Assembly (NCBI GenBank): GCA_905194705.1
Contig: CAJJTI010000033.1
Coordinates: 1-15,872, forward strand
Origin: an uncultured Solobacterium sp.
Lineage (GTDB): Bacteria > Bacillota_I > Bacilli_A > Erysipelotrichales > Erysipelotrichaceae
Direction: 5' to 3'
DNA: 15,872 bases
The notes beneath the pieces were generated by a model, which saw nothing but the letters and a program-made list of their open reading frames with translations, did no database searches and was not told the DNA's origin. Positions 1 to 7,613 of the stretch are shown here, piece after piece (the first letter of the stretch is position 1; the number at the start of each line of letters is the position of its first letter). The position numbers were made by a program, and so were the translations under genes.

Positions 1-162
1 ATGAAGTGAACTTAATTTTAAATTTTTGCTTGACTTATTATAGTAAGTTACTCCTCCATCATACGCTATTGCATATATATAATACATTCAATGCATTGCA
101 TTGCAAATATATCGGGCGCATAGTAATCAAAGCATATCCAAGAAAATAAACTTTAATATGTC
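1..162. other. Non-coding AT-rich flank, no gene seen
   Basis: No reading frame with a ribosome binding site is visible on either strand. The stretch holds an imperfect inverted repeat at 31-50 (TGACTTA, six-base loop, TAAGTTA, with one G-T pair). It also holds a 10-bp palindrome CAATGCATTG at 89-98, followed by a second TTGCA. On the minus strand 51-57 reads GGAGGAG, but no start codon follows at a usable distance. I can assign no function. Confidence 0.5.
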
Positions 163-187
163 AAAAAGGTGTGCTATATAACACACC
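163..187 (-). terminator. Intrinsic terminator of the HipBA-like module
   Basis: Read on the minus strand, GGTGTG (182-187) and CACACC (168-173) form a perfect 6-bp GC-rich stem around an 8-base loop. Five T residues (163-167) follow directly. The structure lies about 35 bases after the stop codon of the kinase gene, as expected for a Rho-independent terminator closing the two-gene unit. Confidence 0.8.
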
Positions 188-222
188 CACTTTATTTAAT
201 TTGCATAAATCATAAAATATAT

Positions 223-1113
223 TTATATTATTTCTTTTTCCTTAAGTCTTTTTAACGAGAAGTCAATTATTTTCTCTTTTCTCTCTGTAAGCATATGTTT
301 ATAGAACATTACTTGTATTTCATTTAAACCAGGAGTATTATCTACAAGCTCATAAAGTTTATTAATATCAATACGCGAAGAAATTCTCTTCAACGCTTCG
401 TTACAATCTTCGTTTTCTAGCGAAGAAATAAAATCAAAATAATTAATCCTCTTTCCTTGATTTTGAAGTGCTGAAACTGGTCTATTGTAAATTCGATCAT
501 TAGTTGCTTGTTGTTTATCAAGAACTTCTTTCATTATTTTTAAATCTGCTTGAGGATATAGGCTACTACCGCAATCAAAAATAGGTGCCAAACGTATTTC
601 ATCATTTTTAAAATCATAAAGAAAGCCCCAATTTCCATTATGTCGATCCCAGTTTCCAATCAAAGCATCTATTATAAACACATTCCAAAAATGTTCTTTC
701 AATTCTTTACTATCATATAGTTTTTGTTCTTCTAAAGTTTCTAATATATCACTTAATTCTGTTCCATATCCGTTTCTTTCAGAATCTATCATTTGATTCT
801 TGAGAGAAGCAAAATCTTGAATAACTTCTCCACTAGTGGTGAAATCTTTGCATGCAACAACCAATCTTTCTTTACCACCAGAAGAATAGGTTCCAAGAAG
901 TGTTTCTTGAGCTGGCACTCCAAGTTCATTAAAAATATGGCATCCCAAATATTCTGAAACACATCCATTAGTGTAGTGAAGATTATCGTTTAACTTTGCA
1001 AAGCCAGGAAATTTAATCATCCAAACTTCATTTTCATACATTACAGATATCTTATTGCCATTTGCACCAGCGTACGTCTTTTTCAAAGTATGGCAACTTG
1101 AAAAATCAATCAT
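223..1113 (-). CDS. HipA/CtkA-like Ser/Thr kinase, putative toxin
   Basis: This 296-residue protein has the HipA-type kinase core. Seen: a beta-strand lysine in WMIKFPG (K34); the catalytic loop GNWDRHNGNWG with D156 and N161, matching the DRHxxN motif of HipA; and the metal-binding aspartate in APIFDCGSS (D180), the DFG equivalent. HipA toxins of the E. coli type are about 440 residues and carry an extra N-terminal subdomain. This protein lacks it and is closer in size to CtkA and HipT kinases. Family members phosphorylate protein targets, such as aminoacyl-tRNA synthetases in HipA and HipT, and cause growth arrest; the target here is unknown. The ATG overlaps the stop of the upstream HTH gene by 8 bases (ATGATTGA), and GGAG lies 10 bases before it. 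It is the second gene of an antitoxin-toxin operon. The kinase fold is fairly certain; the toxin role is inferred from context. Confidence 0.85.
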   Translation of the reverse strand: MIDFSSCHTLKKTYAGANGNKISVMYENEVWMIKFPGFAKLNDNLHYTNGCVSEYLGCHIFNELGVPAQETLLGTYSSGGKERLVVACKDFTTSGEVIQDFASLKNQMIDSERNGYGTELSDILETLEEQKLYDSKELKEHFWNVFIIDALIGNWDRHNGNWGFLYDFKNDEIRLAPIFDCGSSLYPQADLKIMKEVLDKQQATNDRIYNRPVSALQNQGKRINYFDFISSLENEDCNEALKRISSRIDINKLYELVDNTPGLNEIQVMFYKHMLTERKEKIIDFSLKRLKEKEII

Positions 1114-1561
1114 TATTAGCCATCTCCATTCTTAAATATTTCTTTCTTAAAAAATTTGCTTGTTCAGAAGTAATAAGTTGTTCAACTTCACAGATGTTAA
1201 TAGAGCTTTGCAAATCACACCAATTACAATCCCAAATTGAATCTTCTTTACCTGCATCTATCTTTTCCCATGATTCATTCATTTGATGAATAGAATCTTG
1301 AAGAAATATAGGCAAATCATACTCTAAATAAGATTGATCTAAAGGCTTTCCCGTTTTTTCATCAATTGAAAGTTTTAAAAGTAATTCTTCCATCGATATA
1401 GAAAAAGCTTTTGCTAATTTATAAAGTGTTTCAACACTTGCTTTTTTTATATCTGTCTTTCCACTACAAAGATCCCTCATGGTAGATTGAGGGATATTAC
1501 ACATTTTAGCTACTTTATAACGAGTTAAATGTTGCTGTTCTATCATTTCTTTCAAACTCAT
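1106..1561 (-). CDS. XRE-family HTH antitoxin/regulator with C-terminal extension
   Basis: This protein has 151 residues. Residues 1-62 form a Cro/C1-type helix-turn-helix domain (RYKVAKMCNIPQSTMRDLCSG, then the helix ETLYKLAKAFSISMEELL). Residues about 75-151 are an acidic, Trp-rich extension (YDLPIFLQDSIHQMNESWEK, then SIWDCNWCD) ending in a predicted helix, EQANFLRKKYLRMEM. HipB proteins are usually about 90 residues, so this extension is unusual. It could bind the kinase or stand in for the kinase's missing N-terminal subdomain, which is speculation. The gene is first in the unit, has an AGAGG-type ribosome binding site and overlaps the kinase start by 8 bases. Its promoter contains a perfect palindrome, which fits autoregulation. 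The DNA-binding domain is clear; the antitoxin function is inferred. Confidence 0.85.
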   Translation of the reverse strand: MSLKEMIEQQHLTRYKVAKMCNIPQSTMRDLCSGKTDIKKASVETLYKLAKAFSISMEELLLKLSIDEKTGKPLDQSYLEYDLPIFLQDSIHQMNESWEKIDAGKEDSIWDCNWCDLQSSINICEVEQLITSEQANFLRKKYLRMEMANND

Positions 1562-1584
1562 AACAATCGCCTCTCTTCACATAT

Positions 1585-1613
1585 ATTATAGCGGTATACC
1601 GCTATATCATCAA
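1585..1613 (-). promoter_or_regulatory. Promoter of the HipBA-like module
   Basis: On the minus strand TTGATG (1608-1613) and TATAAT (1585-1590) are separated by 17 bases. The TATAAT is a perfect -10 match and the -35 matches the consensus at four of six positions. The predicted transcript starts roughly 15-20 bases before the ATG at 1561, leaving room for the AGAGG ribosome binding site. The spacer is almost entirely occupied by the palindrome at 1587-1606. Confidence 0.75.
1587..1606. promoter_or_regulatory. 20-bp perfect palindrome, probable operator
   Basis: Half-site TATAGCGGTA is followed directly by its reverse complement TACCGCTATA, with the centre between 1596 and 1597. It overlaps four bases of the -10 box and fills nearly all of the -35/-10 spacer. 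A dimeric XRE-type repressor bound here would block RNA polymerase. This fits conditional autorepression by the adjacent HTH protein and its kinase partner. The symmetry is seen in the sequence; the bound protein is inferred. Confidence 0.75.
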
Positions 1614-1614
1614 T

Positions 1615-1650
1615 GAAGAAAAGCCCTTATCGTTGTTATTGATAAGAGCT
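1615..1650 (-). terminator. Intrinsic terminator of the Nudix-S9 peptidase operon
   Basis: On the minus strand AGCTCTTATC (1641-1650) pairs with GATAAGGGCT (1622-1631) to give a 10-bp stem with one G-T pair and a 9-base loop. The run TTTTCTTC follows. It begins 9 bases past the TAA of the third peptidase. The T-run ends next to the -35 box of the HipBA-like promoter, so the two units are packed back to back. Confidence 0.75.
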
Positions 1651-1658
1651 AGTACATT

Positions 1659-3647
1659 TTATTTCGTATGTTCGTTAAACCAGTTAGTAATTTCTGTTAA
1701 TCTTCTAATACGATGTGATGGTTTACCACTTCTACTTAATTCATGATTTTCACCATGGAAGATACACATTCTTGTTTCAACACCTTTATAAGCTAATGCC
1801 TGCATCATTTGCATACCTTCTGGTAATGGACATCTATAGTCTTCATCACTATGAATGAATAACGTAGGTGTTTTTACATTGTCAGCGTATTTTAATGGAG
1901 AATGATTCCACATCTTTTCAACATCTTCTTCAGAGAATAATCCCTTACAACCATTTTGATCTGGTCCAAAGTATAATCCAATATCAGAAATAAACGAGAA
2001 ACTAATCCAGTTAGAAATACTTCTCTGACTTGCTGCACAACAGAATCTATCAGTATGACCAATAATCCAGTTTGTCATGAAACCACCATAACTTCCACCT
2101 GTTTCACACAGTCTCTTTGTATCAATATTTGGATATTTTTCTAATACTGCATCGGTGAAATCCATTAAGTTCTTAAAGTCAGTTCCACCATAGTCATTAC
2201 GAATATCGGCAAACTCATCATCACGTCCATCAGAGCCTTTGATATTTGTAAAGAATACTACATATCCTGCAGCAGCCCATACCTGCATTTCATGGAAGAA
2301 CATATTACTGTAAATTCCACGTGGTCCACCATGTACATCTAATACAGCAGGATATTTCTTTTTCTTATCGAAATCTTTTGGTAATAATACCCATCCTTTT
2401 AGATCTAATCCTTCAGAAGTATAGTTAATAACATTAGGTTTAGCGATATATTTATCTCTTAATACTTCTTCATTAACATGTGTGATTTGTTTGATATTTT
2501 CACCATTCAAATCCATTTCATAAACTTCTTGTAATGTATCCTCTGTACTTCTAACATAGGCAATCTTATCATTTACTGAATCCACACAGAATACTGTTCC
2601 TTGTTCATCAAATAATACTGTCTTGTTGAAATCAGCGTCATATTTCCAAATTTCAACATGGTCATAGTTTGTTGCTAAAGTAACTAATTTTCCATCATTA
2701 ACGACTTTGGATTTACCACCACCAAGATATGTATCACCTGCTACACCATCATGTAACTGACGTAGTGGATCAACAATCATTGTTAGTTCATCTTTACCTA
2801 CTTCACAAATATTACCTGTTTCATTAACACCATATTCTTTCATATCAGAAGCGATACAATATAGCTTCTCATTCATAAAGAATAGTTCGTTAATAGAATA
2901 TTTCATCTTTCCATATACTGAAGAAGTTTTCTTTGTCTTTGTATCAAATACAGAAATCTTATCAAAACGAGAAGTACGAGGATCTACAGTACTTGTTGTA
3001 TAGTAAACTTTGTCTTCTGCTACACATACTGCACCTACTTTTACTGATGGAGCTGTTAAACGTTTAACTGTTAATTCTGGTTTTAGTTCAACAAGAAATA
3101 AAGCTGTTCTATTTTTGTTGATGAAACCTTGACCATTAAACCAGTATGGTACTTCATCAATCACTTGATAATCAGCATCCTTTTTCTTTGCTTCAAGTTT
3201 TTCTTTTCTTGTTTTTTCATCATCTTTATAGGCATCAGCGTCATTTGCGTCAATAACACCAACAGCTGCATAACAACCTTTACTTACTTTTTTAAGTCCA
3301 ACAAGAGGGAAAGTTAATTTCATAAATGGTGAAGCTTCACCACCATCTACTCCAATTCGATATAGATTAGTTGTGCCTGGTTCATCATCTTCTTTTGTAC
3401 GATTTACAATTAAATGAGAATCATCATCCCACAAAACAACTGTAGTATTTAATGTAGAAGTAAATTGTTTTGCTGTACCATCTTTAACTAGCCAAACATC
3501 ACGGTGATAATTATTCTTCTTTGTGTCCGCAATACCTGTTTGAAATGCTAGGCAAGTTCCATTAGGAGAATATTGAAGATTTTCTATCGCAGTATATTTG
3601 GTTAAATCTTCAATTTGTAGTAATTCCTTATCTTTCTTTTTTGTCAT
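1659..3647 (-). CDS. S9 family serine peptidase, third of three tandem copies
   Basis: This 662-residue protein matches the usual length of bacterial acylaminoacyl-peptidase or oligopeptidase-like S9 enzymes. Residues about 1-400 form the beta-propeller (first blade NLQYSPNGTCLAFQTG), which gates peptides by size. The rest is the alpha/beta-hydrolase domain. HGGP at 439-442 is near the oxyanion hole, the nucleophile is S519 in GGSYGG, the acid is D603 in HSDEDYRCP, and the base is H635 in HGENHELS. The triad is complete. No signal peptide or lipobox is visible, so it is probably cytoplasmic and cleaves short peptides; specificity is unknown. The ATG lies 2 bases after the preceding stop, with AGAAGGG as the ribosome binding site. 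A hairpin terminator follows. Its C-terminal block resembles the first copy, while parts of its propeller resemble the second. Confidence 0.93.
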   Translation of the reverse strand: MTKKKDKELLQIEDLTKYTAIENLQYSPNGTCLAFQTGIADTKKNNYHRDVWLVKDGTAKQFTSTLNTTVVLWDDDSHLIVNRTKEDDEPGTTNLYRIGVDGGEASPFMKLTFPLVGLKKVSKGCYAAVGVIDANDADAYKDDEKTRKEKLEAKKKDADYQVIDEVPYWFNGQGFINKNRTALFLVELKPELTVKRLTAPSVKVGAVCVAEDKVYYTTSTVDPRTSRFDKISVFDTKTKKTSSVYGKMKYSINELFFMNEKLYCIASDMKEYGVNETGNICEVGKDELTMIVDPLRQLHDGVAGDTYLGGGKSKVVNDGKLVTLATNYDHVEIWKYDADFNKTVLFDEQGTVFCVDSVNDKIAYVRSTEDTLQEVYEMDLNGENIKQITHVNEEVLRDKYIAKPNVINYTSEGLDLKGWVLLPKDFDKKKKYPAVLDVHGGPRGIYSNMFFHEMQVWAAAGYVVFFTNIKGSDGRDDEFADIRNDYGGTDFKNLMDFTDAVLEKYPNIDTKRLCETGGSYGGFMTNWIIGHTDRFCCAASQRSISNWISFSFISDIGLYFGPDQNGCKGLFSEEDVEKMWNHSPLKYADNVKTPTLFIHSDEDYRCPLPEGMQMMQALAYKGVETRMCIFHGENHELSRSGKPSHRIRRLTEITNWFNEHTK

Positions 3648-3649
3648 AA

Positions 3650-5632
3650 CTATTTACCCTTCTTTTCTGTATGTGAAATAAACCAGTTTGTTATTTCATT
3701 TAATCTTCTAATTCTATGTTCAGGTTTTCCATTTCTACTTAATGCGTGATTCTCACCATGGAAGATAACCATCTTTGTTTCAACGTTTTGATAAGCTAAT
3801 GCCTGGAATAGTTGCATTCCTTCTGGTAATGGACATCTATAGTCTTCATCACTATGTATGAATAATGTAGGTGTAGTTGCTCCTTTGGCATACTTCAAAG
3901 GGGAAGCATCCCATAAGTTTTTCATGTTATTAAAGACATCAGATGCGTTATGTTGTTCAGCGTTATACCAGAAACCAATATCGGATATAAATATTTTTGT
4001 AAACCAGTTGGAGATACTTCTTTGAGTTGCTACTGCACAGAAGCGGTCAGTATGTGTCACAATCCAGTTCGACATAAAGCCACCATAACTGCCACCTGTT
4101 TCACACAACTTTGATACATCAATATTTGGATATTTTGCAAGTACCGCATCCGTAAAGTCCATAATATTTTGATAATCAATATCACCAAAGTGACCATTAA
4201 TATCAGCGAATGCATCATCCAAGCCATCAGAACCGCGGATATTTGTAAAGAATACAAAGAATCCACAGGAGGCCCATATTTGCATTTCATGACTTAGTGC
4301 TTCTGAATATATCGCTCTAGGACCACCATGAATATCTAATACTGCAGGATACTTTTTCTTTGGATTAAAATCTTTTGGATATAATACCCATCCATGCAGT
4401 TTTGTATTTGTTGATTCATAATCAATTCTTTCTGGTTTTGCAATATATTTATTTTTCAAACATTCTTCATTTAAATATGTCTTTTGTTTGATGCTACTAC
4501 CATCTTCATTCATTTCAAATACTTCACAAAGATGACTGCTGTCTTCATAGATAAATGCTATTTTACCTGAATTAGCATCTAAACAAGTAACAAGTCCTGC
4601 TTGATCAAAGACAACTGTTTTATTGAAATCTGCATCATATTTCCATATACATACACGATCATCATCAGTAGCTAATGTATAGAAATTCTTACCAACACAA
4701 GCATTTGCTTTACCAAAACCATATGTTGTATCTCCTGATGCACTGTCATTTAGAGATCTTAATGGATCTACGATTGTTTCAAAACCACCTTCAACTATTT
4801 TTGATATATTGCCAGTTTCATGTGAGCCATATTCTTTCATATCTGATACTTGTGCAAATAATTCATGGTCTTTTACAAATAGATTATTTATCGCTCTATC
4901 ATCCTTGTCATACCATGTTTTTTTCTCTTTTGTATTTGTATCATAGGAATATACATGACTTATTCTTGCATATGTTTCTTTCCATTTTAATGAAAGATAA
5001 TAGACAGTATCTTCATCTACAGCATATTCACGAACATCTTCAAAAGGTGAAGTGATACGTTTTACTTTCTTGTCGTCGATTAAAAATAAAGCTTTTCTTT
5101 GCTTATTCGTAAATCCCTGACCATTACGCCAATATGGTATTTCATCAATTACCTGATAGTCTTTTTCTTCTTCTTTTTTTGCCAACTTTTCACTTCTCGT
5201 TTTATCATCATCAAGATATGCATCAGGATCACACGCATCAATTGTTCCTAAAGCAATATATTTACCATTATCTAATGGGGTAATAGATGATAAAGGAAAA
5301 TTAACATGCAGATAAGCTTTAGCTTCACCACCTGTAACATTTATTTTATAAATATCACTTGTTCCTGCATCACTTTCTTCATTTTTACGTGATAACAATA
5401 ATTCATCATCATTTAACCAGCACATATTTGTAGCATTTAAGGTATATGTTAACTGCTTAACTTCATTATTTTCTATGCAATATACAGCATTTTGATAACC
5501 ATTTGTTTTCTTATCTGGCGTAGTTACTGTAAAAGCAATTCTTGTACCACTTTTGTTATAAGAAACGTTATATGGATATTTAAAAGAATATAAATCTTCT
5601 GCTGTAATTGGTTCTAACTTATTCTTTGCCAT
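3650..5632 (-). CDS. S9 family serine peptidase, second of three tandem copies
   Basis: This 660-residue paralogue of its neighbours has an N-terminal beta-propeller and a C-terminal alpha/beta-hydrolase. The catalytic triad is complete: S515 in GGSYGG, D597 in HSDEDYRCP and H629 in HGENHALS. I chose the ATG at 5632 (MAKNKLEP) because GGAGAAAG lies just upstream. The frame is also open from a TTG at 5656, but that lies before this ribosome binding site. With the ATG start the gene overlaps the end of the first copy by 14 bases, which suggests translational coupling. The segment between the Ser and the Asp (about 530-570) differs from both neighbours, so the substrate pocket may differ. It is also the most divergent near the His (ENHALSRNG against ENHELSRSG). 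No export signal is visible. Confidence 0.93.
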   Translation of the reverse strand: MAKNKLEPITAEDLYSFKYPYNVSYNKSGTRIAFTVTTPDKKTNGYQNAVYCIENNEVKQLTYTLNATNMCWLNDDELLLSRKNEESDAGTSDIYKINVTGGEAKAYLHVNFPLSSITPLDNGKYIALGTIDACDPDAYLDDDKTRSEKLAKKEEEKDYQVIDEIPYWRNGQGFTNKQRKALFLIDDKKVKRITSPFEDVREYAVDEDTVYYLSLKWKETYARISHVYSYDTNTKEKKTWYDKDDRAINNLFVKDHELFAQVSDMKEYGSHETGNISKIVEGGFETIVDPLRSLNDSASGDTTYGFGKANACVGKNFYTLATDDDRVCIWKYDADFNKTVVFDQAGLVTCLDANSGKIAFIYEDSSHLCEVFEMNEDGSSIKQKTYLNEECLKNKYIAKPERIDYESTNTKLHGWVLYPKDFNPKKKYPAVLDIHGGPRAIYSEALSHEMQIWASCGFFVFFTNIRGSDGLDDAFADINGHFGDIDYQNIMDFTDAVLAKYPNIDVSKLCETGGSYGGFMSNWIVTHTDRFCAVATQRSISNWFTKIFISDIGFWYNAEQHNASDVFNNMKNLWDASPLKYAKGATTPTLFIHSDEDYRCPLPEGMQLFQALAYQNVETKMVIFHGENHALSRNGKPEHRIRRLNEITNWFISHTEKKGK

Positions 5633-7613
5633 TTTCTTTCTCCGTATACTTATCAAACCAGTTTGTTATTTCTTTTAATCTTCTAACACGATGTAATGGT
5701 TTTCCACTTCTACTTAATTCATGATTTTCACCATGGAATATGCACATTCTTGTATCTACACCTTTATATGCTAAAGCCTGCATCATCTGCATTCCTTCTG
5801 GCAGTGGACATCTTCTATCTTCATCACTGTGTATGAATAAAGTAGGTGTTTTTGCATTTTCTACATATTTAAGTGGGGAACTGTTCCACATTCTGTCAAA
5901 ACCATCAAACAAGTTTTCATCTACTGCAAGTCCACACTCTCCCGGATCAAACCATAAGCCAATATCAGCCATAAATGTTAAACTAATCCAGCTTGCAATA
6001 CTTCTTTGACTTGCTGCAGAACAGAAACGATCGGTATGACCAATAATCCAGTTTGTCATAAAGCCACCATAACTTCCACCTGTTACGCATAACTTATTCA
6101 TGTCAATTGCACTGTATTTTTGAGTCACAATATCCGTAAAATCCATTAAGTTTTGATAATCAATTGTGCCATATTTTCCTCGAATATCTGCATAATCATC
6201 ATCCCTGCCATCAGAACCGCAAATATTTGTAAAGAATACAAAATAGCCATGCGATGCCCATACTTGCATTTCGTGGAAGAAAGCTTCTGTATACATTGCT
6301 CTAGGTCCACCATGAATATCTAAAATAGCAGGATATTTCTTTTTTGCATCATAATCTTTCGGTAATAGTACCCAACCTCTTTGCTTAATTCCTGCTGAAA
6401 CATAATCAATCGTTTCTGGTAATGCTACATATTTATCCTTAACACTGTCACCATTTAAATTTGTCAGCTTCTTAACATTTTCTCCTGATAAATCCATTTC
6501 ATATATTTCACTTGGTCCTTTTGCATCACTATAGACAAAAGCGATTTTATTGTTGCAGGCATCCAAGAAGAAACATACTCCCGGTAAATCAAATAACACT
6601 TTTTCATTAAACTGATTATCAAAGGACCATATTTCCACTCTATCTTCATCAGACACTGTCGCATAAATAGTATTATTAACAATTTCTTGTGATTTACCCG
6701 ATCCAAGCATTGCGTCTGTTCCACCACTTGCTCCAAGTCTTCTGTGAGGATCTTTTACAAACTCCATCTTATTTTTACTAATCTTTACAAAGTCTGGTGT
6801 TTGATTCAATCCATAAGATTTTAAATCAGCAGCCATTCCATATAGTTCATGATTCAAGAAGAAGACATTACGAATCATCATATCTTTCTTTGTATATATT
6901 TCTTTTCTTGTCTTTTTATCGATAGAATAGCTATATAAATCATTAAATCTTGATTCTTTAGAAACATGTGTTTCTGACAAGAAATATATATCTCTATCTT
7001 CTATAATGAATGATTGTACATTTTCATATTCCTTGGATATTCTTTTAACTTTATCTTTTTCAATTAGAAATAAAGCGGTTCTTTTCTTGTTTGTATAGTT
7101 TTGACCATTATGCCAATATGGAACTTCATCAATAACGGTATAGTCTTTATCGGCTTCTTTCTTTTCTAATTTTTCTTTTCTTGTCTTTTCATCATCTTTA
7201 TATGCATCAGCATCATCGGCATCAATAGTTCCAGTAGCGACAAAAGTATTTTTATCAACAACTTTTAGTGATGAAAGCACAAAAGGAAGTGTCATTAATG
7301 GCATTGCTTCACCACCATCTACTGGTAATACAAATAGTTCTGTAACTCCTGTTTCCTTCTTTGTATTTCTTTGAATCAATAAATTTTTATCATCAAACCA
7401 GCTTACAATAGATGCGTCAATATTATATGAAAGTTGTTTTACTTCATCATTATTACTGATCCATACATTTCTTGTATAATCGTTTTCTTTTTCTCTGGCT
7501 TTTGCAACTTCAAAAGCTAAGAATTTACCATCAGGTGAATATTGTAAATTCCCGGGAAATTGATATGTAAATAAATCATGTATTTCAACTGGTTGTAATT
7601 TATTATTTTTCAT
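5619..7613 (-). CDS. S9 family serine peptidase, first of three tandem copies
   Basis: This 664-residue protein has an N-terminal beta-propeller (NLQYSPDGKFLAFEVA near residue 25) and a C-terminal prolyl-oligopeptidase-type catalytic domain. The triad is S514 in GGSYGG, D599 in HSDEDRRCP and H631 in HGENHELS. A Tyr found next to the acid in the other two copies is Arg here (DRRCP against DYRCP). A charged propeller segment, DADAYKDDEKTRKEKLE, is shared almost unchanged with the third copy and in part with the second. The ATG overlaps the end of the Nudix gene by 11 bases, so the two are probably translated together. The protein is probably a cytoplasmic peptidase. The family call is secure; I cannot tell acylaminoacyl-peptidase from dipeptidyl- or oligopeptidase activity. 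Confidence 0.93.
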   Translation of the reverse strand: MKNNKLQPVEIHDLFTYQFPGNLQYSPDGKFLAFEVAKAREKENDYTRNVWISNNDEVKQLSYNIDASIVSWFDDKNLLIQRNTKKETGVTELFVLPVDGGEAMPLMTLPFVLSSLKVVDKNTFVATGTIDADDADAYKDDEKTRKEKLEKKEADKDYTVIDEVPYWHNGQNYTNKKRTALFLIEKDKVKRISKEYENVQSFIIEDRDIYFLSETHVSKESRFNDLYSYSIDKKTRKEIYTKKDMMIRNVFFLNHELYGMAADLKSYGLNQTPDFVKISKNKMEFVKDPHRRLGASGGTDAMLGSGKSQEIVNNTIYATVSDEDRVEIWSFDNQFNEKVLFDLPGVCFFLDACNNKIAFVYSDAKGPSEIYEMDLSGENVKKLTNLNGDSVKDKYVALPETIDYVSAGIKQRGWVLLPKDYDAKKKYPAILDIHGGPRAMYTEAFFHEMQVWASHGYFVFFTNICGSDGRDDDYADIRGKYGTIDYQNLMDFTDIVTQKYSAIDMNKLCVTGGSYGGFMTNWIIGHTDRFCSAASQRSIASWISLTFMADIGLWFDPGECGLAVDENLFDGFDRMWNSSPLKYVENAKTPTLFIHSDEDRRCPLPEGMQMMQALAYKGVDTRMCIFHGENHELSRSGKPLHRVRRLKEITNWFDKYTEKENGKE

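Noticed and set aside
51..57. GGAGGAG on the minus strand as a ribosome binding site of a gene leaving the window
   Set aside because: No ATG, GTG or TTG lies at a suitable distance downstream on that strand.
30..83. Plus-strand promoter (TTGACT at 30-35, TATAAT at 78-83)
   Set aside because: The two boxes are over 40 bases apart, and no gene follows on the plus strand.
5633..5656. Upstream TTG start extending the second peptidase by eight residues
   Set aside because: The extension contains the GGAGAAAG ribosome binding site of the ATG at 5632, and the other two copies have no matching N-terminal residues.
3129..6736. Several open frames of 60-126 codons opposite or out of frame with the peptidase genes
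   Set aside because: They lie entirely within clear coding genes, lack ribosome binding sites and show low-complexity compositions expected from antisense reading of AT-rich codons.
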